Notes under the pieces: generated by a model
Database searches by the model: none
Told to the model about the DNA's origin: nothing
What the model saw: only the letters and a program-made list of their open reading frames with translations
NCBI GenBank assembly: GCA_942490705.1
Contig: CALNXY010000012.1
Coordinates: forward strand, 310,001 to 374,000
Source of the DNA: JAGRCP01 sp942490705
GTDB taxonomy: Bacteria > Chloroflexota > Anaerolineae > Caldilineales > Caldilineaceae
Direction: 5' to 3'
Length of the DNA stretch: 64,000 nucleotides
Shown: piece after piece, positions 25,860 through 36,728 of the stretch
How positions within the stretch are numbered: position 1 is the stretch's first letter
How the letters are laid out: each line of letters starts with the position of its first letter
Made by a program: the position numbers and the translations under genes

Positions 25860-26651
25860 TCAGCCCGTGATGGAGATCGCAACCTTACCGAGACCGGTAA
25901 AATCTGCCTCGAATTCATCACCAACCGCAAAGGGCAAGGGCGGCGTCATGGAACCGGTCAACACAATATCCCCGGCCTGCAGGAAGCGTTCATGCTCCGC
26001 CATCTTGTTGGCCAACCACGCCACCGCTCCTACCGGATCACCCAACACGGCTTCGCCTGTGCCCTCGGCCACCATCTCGCCACCGTTGTGCAGCGTCACG
26101 GTCTGGGCAATCAGGTCAAGTCCGGCCGGTGCAATGCCTTCATCGGCCAATACATAGTGCTTGGCCAAGCCGTTGTAGCAAATCACTTCCGCCCGAGAGA
26201 GCGGCCAACCGGTCGTGCGCAGGTCGGCTAACTCGAGCGCAGGATAGACCGCCTCCGTGGCCGCAATGACATCGGCCGGGCCAACGCCTGGTCCCTGTAG
26301 TGGCCGAGCAAGCTTAAAGGCCAGCTCGCACTCAACGCGTCCATTGGCAAAGCGCGTGGCGGAGACTGAACCACCATTCGCAATCTCCGTACTGTCTAGC
26401 AGTTCGCCGTAGGCTGATTCTGACAGGCCTAGCATTTCCTGCGTGGCAGCATTGGTCGCGGCGATCTTTTTGCCGGTACTGGTCGCCCCCATCTCGATCA
26501 GCCGATCGATGGCGGCAAATTGGACAGCGTAGGCTTCGTCCTCAGTCATCGCCGGAGCGAGGTGAGCGAGGGCGCCATATTCTCCACCCTCGGTTTCATT
26601 GGTCACATAAATTTCGACAAATTCATCTAATAGATTTTGCGGCGTTGTCAT
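25860..26651 (-). CDS. 2-keto-4-pentenoate hydratase-like protein (MhpD / fumarylacetoacetate hydrolase group)
   Basis: 263 aa. The overall pattern matches hydratases of the meta-cleavage pathway: LDSTEIANGGSVSATRFANGRVECELAFKLARPL in the middle (R-x-E-x-E/A-F metal-site region), then a GDIVLTGSMTPPLPFAVGDEFEADF block near the C terminus, which matches the family G-D-x-V-x-x-G-x-x-x-P motif. It probably adds water to a 2-hydroxy-alkadienoate or 2-keto acid; no aromatic pathway genes adjoin it, so the substrate is unknown. AAGGAAG precedes the ATG, and a TATAAA box lies about 35-40 bases upstream. Monocistronic, divergent from the TerB gene. Confidence 0.8.
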   Translation of the reverse strand: MTTPQNLLDEFVEIYVTNETEGGEYGALAHLAPAMTEDEAYAVQFAAIDRLIEMGATSTGKKIAATNAATQEMLGLSESAYGELLDSTEIANGGSVSATRFANGRVECELAFKLARPLQGPGVGPADVIAATEAVYPALELADLRTTGWPLSRAEVICYNGLAKHYVLADEGIAPAGLDLIAQTVTLHNGGEMVAEGTGEAVLGDPVGAVAWLANKMAEHERFLQAGDIVLTGSMTPPLPFAVGDEFEADFTGLGKVAISITG

Positions 26652-26738
26652 CTCTGCTTCCTTTCAGTTGGACAATCATGCAGATGTTTTATACCATCCC
26701 TCCCACCATATTGATAAAACCGAAAACTGGAGCATCTA

Positions 26739-27707
26739 GTGGCAACAAATAACAACCAAAATCAAAACGAGTTGATCGTCGCGTTGGCCAAGGTGCTGAT
26801 CGCGACCGCGTGGGCCGACGGAAATTTGGATACGCCAGAAGTCAATGTCATGAAGGATTTACTCTTCCGTCTGCCTCGGGCTGTCCCCGACGGTTCTCTG
26901 CAATACACGGCAGCCCAGTGGGCCCAGATCGAGATGTACATTGAAGCGCCCGTGCCGCCGTCCGAACGCGCACGTCTGATCGATGACCTGCAATCGCACA
27001 TTCACTCCACTGCGGACAAGGAACTTGTCATCAACTCCTTAGACGAACTGGTTCGCGCAGATGGCGCGGTTTCGCCTGAAGACGAAGCGGTCATCATGGA
27101 GATTCGCACGGCGATCGACAACATCGACTCCGGCTTCTTTGGACAGCTTTCCCGCCTGCTCACAGGATCGCGGTCGCGCCGCAGTGCAGCAATGGAGACA
27201 GCACCCAATCGCGAGCGCTACATGGACGAGTTTATGAACAACAAGGTCTACTATGGCGTCCGTCGTCGTTTGGAGTTGGGTGAACTCGAACCGATTGACA
27301 TCGACGAGACGCGCTTGCGCCGCCTAAGCGCCCTGGGCGGCGTTATGGCCCGCATTGCCCAGGTTGACGGTACCGTAACGGATGCAGAGTTCGACGGCAT
27401 CGTTAGCATTCTACGGAGCGTGTGGGATCTGGACCTCGTCGAAGCGACGTTCGTGACGGAGGTTGCAGTCAATGAAGTGACGCCGAGCATGGACGCGGTC
27501 CGCCTCGTACGCGACGTCTACAGCGCTGTCCCGCCGGACCGGGCGGATGAACTCTTGGGGCTGCTTTTTCAGGTCGCCGATGCTGATGGCTACGTAAGCA
27601 ATGCTGAGATCGACGCGATCTACTCCATCACTCGGGCGTTGGGCCTCTCCCATAAGCAGTTTATTGAGGCCAAACTGCGCATTCCGGCAGACCGGCGCGC
27701 CAGCTAG
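26739..27707 (+). CDS. Tandem TerB-domain protein
   Basis: 322 aa from a GTG start supported by CTGGAG eight bases upstream. Two TerB-like alpha-helical domains are visible: residues about 8-130 (IVALAKVLIATAWADGN, later ELVRADGAVSPEDEAVI) and about 195-315 (GGVMARIAQVDGTVTDAEFDGI, later LLFQVADADGYVSNAEIDAI). The repeated A-x-A-D-G-x-x-x-x-x-E motifs are the putative acidic metal sites of this fold. No tel/ter genes are nearby, so a tellurite role is not implied. Cytoplasmic, single gene. Confidence 0.75.
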   Translation: MATNNNQNQNELIVALAKVLIATAWADGNLDTPEVNVMKDLLFRLPRAVPDGSLQYTAAQWAQIEMYIEAPVPPSERARLIDDLQSHIHSTADKELVINSLDELVRADGAVSPEDEAVIMEIRTAIDNIDSGFFGQLSRLLTGSRSRRSAAMETAPNRERYMDEFMNNKVYYGVRRRLELGELEPIDIDETRLRRLSALGGVMARIAQVDGTVTDAEFDGIVSILRSVWDLDLVEATFVTEVAVNEVTPSMDAVRLVRDVYSAVPPDRADELLGLLFQVADADGYVSNAEIDAIYSITRALGLSHKQFIEAKLRIPADRRAS

Positions 27708-27908
27708 CCCGTTTCTGATCGCCAGCGGAAGCGTACAAACCTCGATTTTAATTCCCTTGAAAAGGTGATAAGATAGGGGCAATACCATCCCGCACTGACC
27801 TGACACTCGCTTCGACGCTGCAACCGCGCGTTTGCAGGCGGCATCGAAGCCGTTGCGGACAACCCAACCAACGCCGGATCATTATTCATCTGCAAGAAGG
27901 AGAATCGT

Positions 27909-29114
27909 ATGCGAAAGCTGCTAATCATCTGCTTGGCGCTTTTTCTCGCCGTGCTGCCAAGCGCTGTCTTTGCCCAGGATGATGGCACAGCGTCGTCCTC
28001 GCCCTTTGTCGGCTGCGGCGAGTTGGCCCCAGAAGAATGCGAAGCCCTGATCGCGACCTGGGCGAATATGGAAAAACTCACCTCCGGCAGCAGCGAGACC
28101 GCGTTGGATATCAACGTTTCCAATGTGCCCGGCTTGCCGATGGACTCGATCGAAATGCAGGTAGATCGTACCGCCCAATTCAACGTGGATCAGGCGCTGG
28201 TCGATAAATTCATGGAGCTGCAGGCCATGGATCCGGCCGATTTGGCGGCTATGGTTGCGGATCCGGACGAATACGCCGCCCTGGTTGCCGAGTTGATCGG
28301 CGGGTTGGACACACAGCAGAACCTCCGTTTCACCTTCTCCGAAGAACTGGCCGGACAGATCTCTGAGGCTGCCGGTTTGGACCTGCCGCCCGAAGTGCAG
28401 CTGAATCTGATCTTGAAAGATGGCACGCTCTATATTTTCCTGGACGATATTATGGGCTTGGTTCCCAACATCCCGCCGCTGTTGCGTGGCTGGGTTGGCC
28501 TGGATGTGCAGCCGCTGATCGACTTGGCACTGCAAGAAGCGGGCTCAATGGACCTGCCCGTGGGACCGGAAGTGCTGCGCTTTGTACCTCCTGGCGTGGG
28601 CATGGCGGGTGTCGGACTGGCGATGCAACGACCGCTCAATCAGTATGCTGATGTGACCGTTGCCGAAGATGGCTCCGGTTATGAGGCAGCCATGAACTTC
28701 GTTGGCTACTTTGCCAGCCCCGAGTTCCGCGACCTGCTCGCCATTGCTGTCGAAGAGGCCGAAATTGCCCAGGGTGAGCCCCTGACTGCCGATGATATCG
28801 ATCAGCTGGCTAATGTCGTTACCCTGATCGGCCCAGTCATCGCTGAGGATTTGAGCTATGTCATCGACATGGCGACCGATGGCGAGTACATCACCGAGAC
28901 CGACGGCGCCCTGGAATGGGATACGGCCGATCTGCTCGATTTGATTGCCACCCTGCAGGACAGCGACGAACCATTGCTTGAAAGCGCGCCCTACATCAAG
29001 ATGGATGGCACGACCACCTACGCCGACCACGATTCCGGCGAAACGGTAGAAGCGCCTCAGGGCGCCTTCGTTCTCCCCGTACAGATGCTGATGGGGATCC
29101 TCGGCGGTCTCTAA
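27909..29114 (+). CDS. Secreted protein of unknown function
   Basis: 401 aa. A clear Sec signal peptide (MRKLLIICLALFLAVLPSAVFAQ, cleavage after AFA-Q expected) is followed by a mature acidic protein. Two cysteines close together (FVGCGELAPEEC) may form a disulfide. The rest is predicted mixed alpha/beta, with no motif I recognise; the general pattern of strands then amphipathic helices recalls LolA/LprG-like lipid-binding folds, but this is only a guess. AAGGAG lies just before the ATG. It ends at a strong terminator facing gcvP. Confidence 0.7.
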   Translation: MRKLLIICLALFLAVLPSAVFAQDDGTASSSPFVGCGELAPEECEALIATWANMEKLTSGSSETALDINVSNVPGLPMDSIEMQVDRTAQFNVDQALVDKFMELQAMDPADLAAMVADPDEYAALVAELIGGLDTQQNLRFTFSEELAGQISEAAGLDLPPEVQLNLILKDGTLYIFLDDIMGLVPNIPPLLRGWVGLDVQPLIDLALQEAGSMDLPVGPEVLRFVPPGVGMAGVGLAMQRPLNQYADVTVAEDGSGYEAAMNFVGYFASPEFRDLLAIAVEEAEIAQGEPLTADDIDQLANVVTLIGPVIAEDLSYVIDMATDGEYITETDGALEWDTADLLDLIATLQDSDEPLLESAPYIKMDGTTTYADHDSGETVEAPQGAFVLPVQMLMGILGGL

Positions 29115-29154
29115 CGCTTGCAAGCATGAAGGTATGAAGTAATCGTTCAATAAA

Positions 29155-29198
29155 AAAGGGGGGGACGGCGAGCCATTTGGTCGCCGTCCCCCCCCTTT
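29155..29198. terminator. Bidirectional intrinsic terminator
   Basis: AAAGGGGGGGACGGCGA (29155-29171) pairs with TCGCCGTCC..CCTTT (29181-29198) around GCCATTTGG, with one extra C in the right arm. An A run precedes and a T-rich stretch follows, so it can end both the secreted-protein gene (+) and gcvP (-). Confidence 0.85.
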
Positions 29199-29202
29199 CG
29201 TT

Positions 29203-29230
29203 TTACCGCTTACGCTTCACGGGTTACGCC

Positions 29231-29237
<7 letters not shown>
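29203..29237. repeat. Degenerate TTACGC/TCACG repeat at the gcvP 3' end
   Basis: TTACCGCTTACGCTTCACGG and GTTACGCCTCACGC repeat a TTACG(C)..TCACG pattern; the last unit overlaps the gcvP stop codon. Related to the stretches at 21457-21501 and 52626-52652. Confidence 0.4.
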
Positions 29238-32161
<2,924 letters not shown>

Positions 32162-32207
32162 GTGGATGATCTCCTTTGCACGTGGCAACAAGGTGCTTAG
32201 CGCCACG

Positions 32208-32238
32208 AAAAAAGCGGACATCCAAAACGGACGCCCGC
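32208..32238 (-). terminator. Riboswitch-controlled terminator in the gcvP leader
   Basis: On the minus strand GCGGGCGTCC (32238-32229) pairs with GGATGTCCGC (32223-32214), with two G.U pairs, around GTTTT, and is followed by six T. It lies between the second glycine aptamer and the gcvP ribosome site, so it is the likely expression platform. A CGTGGC/GCCACG hairpin just downstream (32207-32184) precedes the ribosome site. Confidence 0.8.
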
Positions 32239-32497
32239 GAACCCTGTCGAAAACCTGAGAGATTTCCCCTCACCGGCATGCATCAAGAGACCCATGCATC
32301 AAGAGACCCATGCATCAAGAGACCGTTGTGAGAATTGCCCCGTCGGTGGCCGGCGCGAACCACGATGTTCGCCCTGCGCTTTCCAAGGTGGCCGCAATTC
32401 AACGATCCTTTTGCCTGAGAGTGTGACCAAGCCGGTGTGGCGACCGGCCAAGCTTGCCCCTTCGGCGTTCCGCATTTAGCGGAATCTCTCCCGTCGA
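32229..32497 (-). promoter_or_regulatory. Tandem glycine riboswitch upstream of gcvP
   Basis: Read on the minus strand, aptamer 1 is textbook: GGGAGAGATTCCGC, then CGCCGAAGGGGCAA, then CTCTCAGGCAAAAGGA (about 32490-32403). Aptamer 2 follows with a variant core: CCGACGGGGCAATTCTCAC, then ATCTCTCAGG and CGACAGGG (about 32380-32240); GCGAAC and GTTCGC can form its P1. Glycine riboswitches in front of gcv genes usually switch expression on when glycine is high. Aptamer 2 contains a triplicated 16-base insertion in a hairpin loop, listed separately. Exact ends are estimates. Confidence 0.9.
32277..32324. repeat. Three tandem 16-base repeats inside the second glycine aptamer
   Basis: CATGCATCAAGAGACC occurs three times without interruption (32277-32292, 32293-32308, 32309-32324). 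In the minus-strand RNA it lies between TCTCACAACGG and CCGGTGAG, which can pair, so the repeats extend the tip of an aptamer 2 hairpin. Confidence 0.9.
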
Positions 32498-32545
32498 ACT
32501 GATCGACCCATGCTATGCAATTGAACTACGGAAACTGCGCCCCCA

Positions 32546-32574
32546 TTAGTAGCACGGGGGCATGCTTTTGTCAA
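32546..32574 (-). promoter_or_regulatory. Promoter of the gcvP riboswitch transcript
   Basis: On the minus strand: perfect -35 TTGACA (32574-32569), 17-base spacer, -10-like TACTAA (32551-32546). The predicted start near 32539 is about 45 bases ahead of aptamer 1. Confidence 0.6.
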
Positions 32575-32595
32575 CGATTTGGGGACCGCCCTTCC

Positions 32596-32624
32596 TTGAA
32601 TCGTTGGCGTTCCTCTTGTATAGT
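32596..32624 (+). promoter_or_regulatory. Sigma-70-type promoter for the flavin reductase gene
   Basis: TTGAAT (32596-32601), 17-base spacer, TATAGT (32619-32624). The predicted start near 32631 gives a leader of about 110 bases. It is back to back with the gcvP promoter. Confidence 0.55.
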
Positions 32625-32740
32625 GGCATTATCGTATGTAATCCATAAATCCTGCGCGCGCTTGGCAGCCGAAACGAGTGATTGCCTGACAACGCTGCTC
32701 TGCTTGGCGTCTGCGTCCGGGTCATGAAAAGAGATGCACG

Positions 32741-33238
32741 ATGGCTGTTGAGCCTCAATTGTTCAAAGAAACCCTGGCCCATTGGGCCAGCGGCGTTACT
32801 GTCGTTACCACCCTCCACGAAGACGATCCGGTGGGCATCACCGCCAGCTCGTTTTCAAGCGTCAGCTTGGAGCCGCCGCAAGTCCTGATCTGCGTCAACA
32901 AGCGGCTCTTTACCCACGGGGCGATTCAGGAAACAGGCACCTTTGCCGTCAACATCCTGGGCGAAGAGCATTTGGATTGGGGCAAGCGTTTTGCCGGCAT
33001 GATTCCTGAGATCGAAGATCGTTTTGAAGGAATCAACAGCCACACGGAAGTGACGGGCTGTCCCGTCTTCAGCGACGCCCTGGCCTGGGTTGACTGTCGC
33101 GTCGTGCATGTCTACGACGGCGGCGACCACAGCGTCTTTATCGGCGAAGTGTTGGCGGCAGGCTCCCGCGCCGAGTCCAAGCCACTACTCTATTATTATC
33201 GCAACTGGCGCAGCATGGAAGACGGCGCCTTCAAATAG
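32741..33238 (+). CDS. Flavin reductase family protein (FMN-binding, HpaC-like)
   Basis: 165 aa, the usual size. The fold motifs are the N-terminal HWASGVTVVTTL, GITASSFSSVSLEPPQVLICVNK, GTFAVNILGEEHLDWGKRFAG, and a C-terminal HSVFIGEVLAAG with H and G conserved, then the PLLYYYRNW ending. It reduces free flavin with NAD(P)H to feed a two-component oxygenase, or binds FMN as an electron carrier. The partner is not obvious; the next gene encodes an iron persulfide dioxygenase that does not need flavin. Confidence 0.88.
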   Translation: MAVEPQLFKETLAHWASGVTVVTTLHEDDPVGITASSFSSVSLEPPQVLICVNKRLFTHGAIQETGTFAVNILGEEHLDWGKRFAGMIPEIEDRFEGINSHTEVTGCPVFSDALAWVDCRVVHVYDGGDHSVFIGEVLAAGSRAESKPLLYYYRNWRSMEDGAFK

Positions 33239-33308
33239 GTGAGCATGGCGAAGAACGCTTGCTGTTCTCACGCCGATTCCTTACACTGGCTTTACATTTC
33301 TCCTGTAT

Positions 33309-33340
33309 ACTGGCGATCACACTATGTGTGAATCGCCAGT
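33309..33340 (+). terminator. Hairpin between the flavin reductase and persulfide dioxygenase genes
   Basis: ACTGGCGATCACAC (33309-33322) pairs with GTGTGAATCGCCAGT (33326-33340) with one bulged A and a tiny loop. There is no T run (TTGTGTT follows). A TATACT box at 33306-33311 overlaps it, with TTACAC 19 bases upstream, so it may instead be the first part of the next gene's leader. Confidence 0.4.
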
Positions 33341-33464
33341 TTGTGTTCCAACGGGTCAGCTTTCAGGTTTGACCAGATAACTCCCTGTCCAATTGAATCC
33401 CGCCGGCCGTCTAGCTCTTTACCCACAGAGTTCTGGTAGCACGTTCTTAATGAGGAGATTCGCC

Positions 33465-34907
33465 ATGCTGCTCAAGTACTTCTATGATGACCGTCTCGCA
33501 CACGCCTCCTACATGGTTGGCTGTCAGGCCACAGGCGAAGCCATCGTCGTGGATCCCGGCCGCAATGTGGAGCAGTATCTGCTCGCGGCCGAAGAAAATG
33601 AGTTTGAAATTGTGGCTGCCACCGAGACCCACATCCACGCTGATTTTGTCTCTGGGGCGCGGGAACTGGCCAAGCGCAACGGGGCGAAGCTCTATCTTTC
33701 CGACGAGGGCGATGAGAATTGGAAGTATGAAAACCTGGACGGCTATGACGTCCAACTGGTCGTCGACGGCGATAGCTTCATGGTCGGCAACATCCAGGTT
33801 GATGTGCTGCACACGCCAGGTCACACGCCCGAGCACATTTCGTTCCTGGTGACGGACACGCCGAACAAAGATAGCGACGGCGAGACGCATCCCATGGGCA
33901 TTTTTACGGGCGATTTCGTCTTTGTGGGCGACGTTGGCCGTCCGGACTTGTTGGAGGAGGCCGCCGGCATCATTGGGACTGCAGAGCCGGGCGCGCGGAC
34001 AATGTTCATGTCTCTGCAACGCTTTGCTGAGCTCCCGGACTATGTTCAGGTGTGGCCGGCGCATGGGGCAGGCAGCGCCTGTGGCAAGGCGTTGGGCGCG
34101 ATCCCCTCCACGACGGTCGGCTATGAAAAGATCTTCAACTGGGCCTTTCAGATCGAAGATGAGGACGAATTCGTGGAGGCGCTCCTCTCCGGTCAGCCTG
34201 AGGCGCCCGTCTACTTCGCCATGATGAAGAAAATCAATAAGACCGGCGCGCCGATCCTCGGCCATCTGCCTCGACCGCAGAAGCTCGATCTGCACGACTT
34301 GGAAGCGCTGCTGGCCGGGGGCGCCACAATCGTTGATGCCCGCGAAAACGAAATGTTTGCGCTCAACCACATCGGCGGCACGATCAACATTCCCTTTACG
34401 AACTCGTTTACCAACTGGACGGGGTGGCTGCTGGGCTATGAAGAGCCGTTCTATCTGATCGTTGACGAAGAGAAGATCGATCAGGTCATGCAGGCGCTGA
34501 TCTCCATTGGACTGGACAATGCCGCCGGCTTTTTTGACACGGAGACGTTGGCTCAATGGGCCCACGAGGGCAAGCCGCTCCAGAGCTATGAAATCTCCAC
34601 GCCTGATAAGCTCGCCGAGCAGGTCCTGGGCGGCGCCGTCACGCTGGTGGACGTACGTGGCCAGTCCGAATATGACGAAGGCCGCGTGCCCGGTGCGCAT
34701 CACTTCCTGCTTGGGCGTCTTCCTCAGACCTTTCAGGGCATCCCCACCGACAAACCCATCGTGCTCATGTGCGAAGCCGGCGGGCGCTCGGCCATTGCCG
34801 CCAGCATCCTCCAATCCAAAGGGATTGGCGAAGTTATCAACATGATGGGCGGCTATCGAGAATGGGCGGGCGCCAAGCTACCCGTGGAGAGGAACAGGAG
34901 TGAATAG
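33465..34907 (+). CDS. Persulfide dioxygenase fused to two rhodanese domains (CstB-like)
   Basis: 480 aa. The N-terminal metallo-beta-lactamase domain (residues 1-250) has ETHIHADFVSG, HTPGHTPEH and FTGDFVFVGDVGRPDL, the pattern of ETHE1-type persulfide dioxygenases that bind one Fe. It is followed by a first rhodanese domain (about 265-360) with no active-site cysteine (FYLIVDEEK) and a second (about 375-475) with an active Cys in VLMCEAGGRS. This three-domain order matches CstB of Staphylococcus, which oxidises persulfides and makes thiosulfate. GAGGAG precedes ATG 33465; upstream extension lacks domain sequence. It fits the sulfur theme of the region. Confidence 0.88.
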   Translation: MLLKYFYDDRLAHASYMVGCQATGEAIVVDPGRNVEQYLLAAEENEFEIVAATETHIHADFVSGARELAKRNGAKLYLSDEGDENWKYENLDGYDVQLVVDGDSFMVGNIQVDVLHTPGHTPEHISFLVTDTPNKDSDGETHPMGIFTGDFVFVGDVGRPDLLEEAAGIIGTAEPGARTMFMSLQRFAELPDYVQVWPAHGAGSACGKALGAIPSTTVGYEKIFNWAFQIEDEDEFVEALLSGQPEAPVYFAMMKKINKTGAPILGHLPRPQKLDLHDLEALLAGGATIVDARENEMFALNHIGGTINIPFTNSFTNWTGWLLGYEEPFYLIVDEEKIDQVMQALISIGLDNAAGFFDTETLAQWAHEGKPLQSYEISTPDKLAEQVLGGAVTLVDVRGQSEYDEGRVPGAHHFLLGRLPQTFQGIPTDKPIVLMCEAGGRSAIAASILQSKGIGEVINMMGGYREWAGAKLPVERNRSE

Positions 34908-34940
34908 ACAATTGACAATGAAGAATTGTTAATTGTCTAT
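34904..34940. repeat. AT-rich 16-bp inverted repeat at a convergent gene end
   Basis: ATAGACAATTGACAAT (34904-34919) pairs with ATTGTTAATTGTCTAT (34925-34940) with one G.U/A.C position, around GAAGA. It includes the stop codons of the CstB-like gene (+) and meaB (-). Related to the repeat at 4546-4600. Confidence 0.65.
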
Positions 34941-35978
34941 TGTCGCGCTGGCCTGTCCATCTGACAGAAGCATCGTTGCCGCTTCGTACGGATTCAGTTC
35001 CCGTTTGCGGATTGCTTCAACCTTAGCGTCCAAATTCCTGTGCGGCATGGTCTGGGCGAGTTGGCGGGTGATTTCAGCGCGCAAGATATTCTCTAGCGTA
35101 TGCGCAATCCGCAACCGTTCACGGACCGCAAGTTGGCCAGAGTCTGCCAGCCAGGCACGATGGGCTTCGATCTGCGCCCGGAGCGCCTCGACGCCGTCGC
35201 CGCTGACGGCCACCGTTTTGTAGACTTCCACGGGCCACTCTTCCGCAGCGTTTGCGTCTGTCGCCGATAGCTTTACAAGCGCACCTTGATGATGTGCCGG
35301 GGGCGATATTTCAGCACCGATCTCCAGCATGAGAGCCAGCGCACGCGTGGTTCGATCTGCGCCGGGCCGGTCGGCCTTGTTGACGACGAGCAGATCAGCA
35401 ATCTCGAGAATGCCTGCTTTGATGGCCTGAACCTCATCGCCCAATCCCGGGGCCTCCACCACCAATGTCGTGTGGGCCGTGGCGGCAATCGCCACCTCGG
35501 CTTGGCCCACGCCGACGGTCTCCACGATGATGCGCTCAAAGCCGCCGGCATCAAGCAATTGCACCACCTCGTCGGTCGTCTTGGCTAATCCGCCCAGGCT
35601 CCCCCGGGTTGCCATGCTGCGGATAAAGACACCGGGGTCGCCGCTGAGCGCGCGCATGCGCACTCGATCGCCCAGCAACGCGCCGCCAGTGAATGGACTG
35701 CTGGGATCGATGGCCACGATGCCCACGCTGAGTCCGCCTGCTCGATAGGCCTGGGCCAGCGCCCGCACCAGCGTGGACTTGCCCGTGCCCGGCGCGCCAG
35801 TCACGCCAATGATGTGGGCCCGACCCGTGTGGGAAAAGAGCGCGCCAAGCAGAGCGTGCGCGCTTGGCTTTTCGTTCTCGGCCAGAGTGATGGCACGGGC
35901 AATGGCCAAGCGTTCGCCTGCCAGCACGCCCGCGATCAGCAAGTCGGAATCATAGCGTTGTCGGCGTGTAGCGCTCAC
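34929..35978 (-). CDS. meaB: Methylmalonyl-CoA mutase-associated GTPase MeaB (ArgK-like)
   Basis: G3E-family GTPase chaperone that loads and protects the B12-dependent mutase. P-loop GVTGAPGTGKSTLVRAL; switch motifs DPSSPFTGGALLGDRVRM and ETVGVGQAE; guanine-specificity motif VNKADRPGAD. At 349 aa it is normal. The GTG start at 35978 directly abuts the stop of the B12-binding subunit gene, which is the conserved neighbour, so translation is coupled. No ribosome site of its own is obvious. Confidence 0.93.
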   Translation of the reverse strand: MSATRRQRYDSDLLIAGVLAGERLAIARAITLAENEKPSAHALLGALFSHTGRAHIIGVTGAPGTGKSTLVRALAQAYRAGGLSVGIVAIDPSSPFTGGALLGDRVRMRALSGDPGVFIRSMATRGSLGGLAKTTDEVVQLLDAGGFERIIVETVGVGQAEVAIAATAHTTLVVEAPGLGDEVQAIKAGILEIADLLVVNKADRPGADRTTRALALMLEIGAEISPPAHHQGALVKLSATDANAAEEWPVEVYKTVAVSGDGVEALRAQIEAHRAWLADSGQLAVRERLRIAHTLENILRAEITRQLAQTMPHRNLDAKVEAIRKRELNPYEAATMLLSDGQASATIDN

Positions 35979-36389
35979 CTAGACGACGTCCCGTTCCGCG
36001 ACCGCGACGCGAATAAAGTCAGCGATCTCCTGCGTCGACGCGCCTGGCCCAAAGATGCCCTGAACACCGGCTGCATTCAGGCGCGCAGCGTCCACGTCCG
36101 GGATGATGCCGCCGACCAGAACGATGACATCGTCTTGCCCTTGGGCACGCAGCAACTCGACGACTTTGGGACAGAGGGTCATATGTGCACCGGAGAGAAT
36201 GCTCAGCCCGACCACGTCCACGTCTTCTTGCAGCGCGGCCTCTGCAATCATTTGGGGCGTCTGGCGAATGCCGGTGTAGATCACCTCGAAGCCGGCGTCG
36301 CGCAGGGTGCGCGCCACGACTTTGGCGCCCCGATCATGACCGTCGAGTCCGGGCTTGGCCACCAACACACGAATCTTGTCGTTGCCCAT
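35979..36389 (-). CDS. Cobalamin-binding subunit/domain of a methylmalonyl-CoA-type mutase
   Basis: 136 aa, only the B12-binding domain. The base-off motif is KPGLDGHDRGAKVVARTLRDAG (split here as DGHDRG plus following helix), then SILSGAH and VGGIIPDVD, typical of acyl-CoA mutases. The start is ATG 36389 with GGAG upstream. It forms a two-gene operon with meaB. The catalytic large subunit is not in the window, so this is a split mutase whose partner is elsewhere. Confidence 0.9.
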   Translation of the reverse strand: MGNDKIRVLVAKPGLDGHDRGAKVVARTLRDAGFEVIYTGIRQTPQMIAEAALQEDVDVVGLSILSGAHMTLCPKVVELLRAQGQDDVIVLVGGIIPDVDAARLNAAGVQGIFGPGASTQEIADFIRVAVAERDVV

Positions 36390-36728
36390 TGGTATGCTCC
36401 TACGGAGGTGGGAGTTGCGGTTAAAGTAAGCATAGCGCAAAAGGTTTGCGATGGGCAAGAAGATCATCAGATTTGATTCTGGTGCATTGGACGATGGCAA
36501 GGCCGCTTGACGTAACAGACAATTTGGTCTGTGCCGGGTTCATGAATTCAGGATTGGCCTGACCTTGCCCCCAAATGACCGGGCCGACCCGGACAACACA
36601 CCTTGTTACGCAAGATCCGCACATTTGGGACGGAAGAAGTCGCATGTTGAGACGTTGTTGATACGATTGCCCGCTATACTGGCAAGCAGAAGAAAGACAG
36701 GCAATTGATTCGCAAAAGGAGCGCCACC
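36390..36728. other. Intergenic region between divergent genes
   Basis: About 340 bases without a gene. Contains ACAGAC (36515-36520) / GTCTGT (36527-36532), a 6-bp hairpin with a 6-base loop. A -10-like TATACT at 36675-36680 lies 50 bases before the small gene at 36729, without a good -35. Confidence 0.4.

Noticed and set aside
26739..27707. Tellurite resistance function for the TerB protein
   Set aside because: TerB folds occur in many contexts and no other ter genes are present.
32277..32324. Three 16-base repeats as a mini CRISPR
   Set aside because: They are directly tandem with no spacers, no cas genes are near, and they lie inside a riboswitch.
33447..34814. 455-codon open frame on the minus strand opposite the persulfide dioxygenase
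   Set aside because: No domain, while the sense strand has catalytic motifs throughout.
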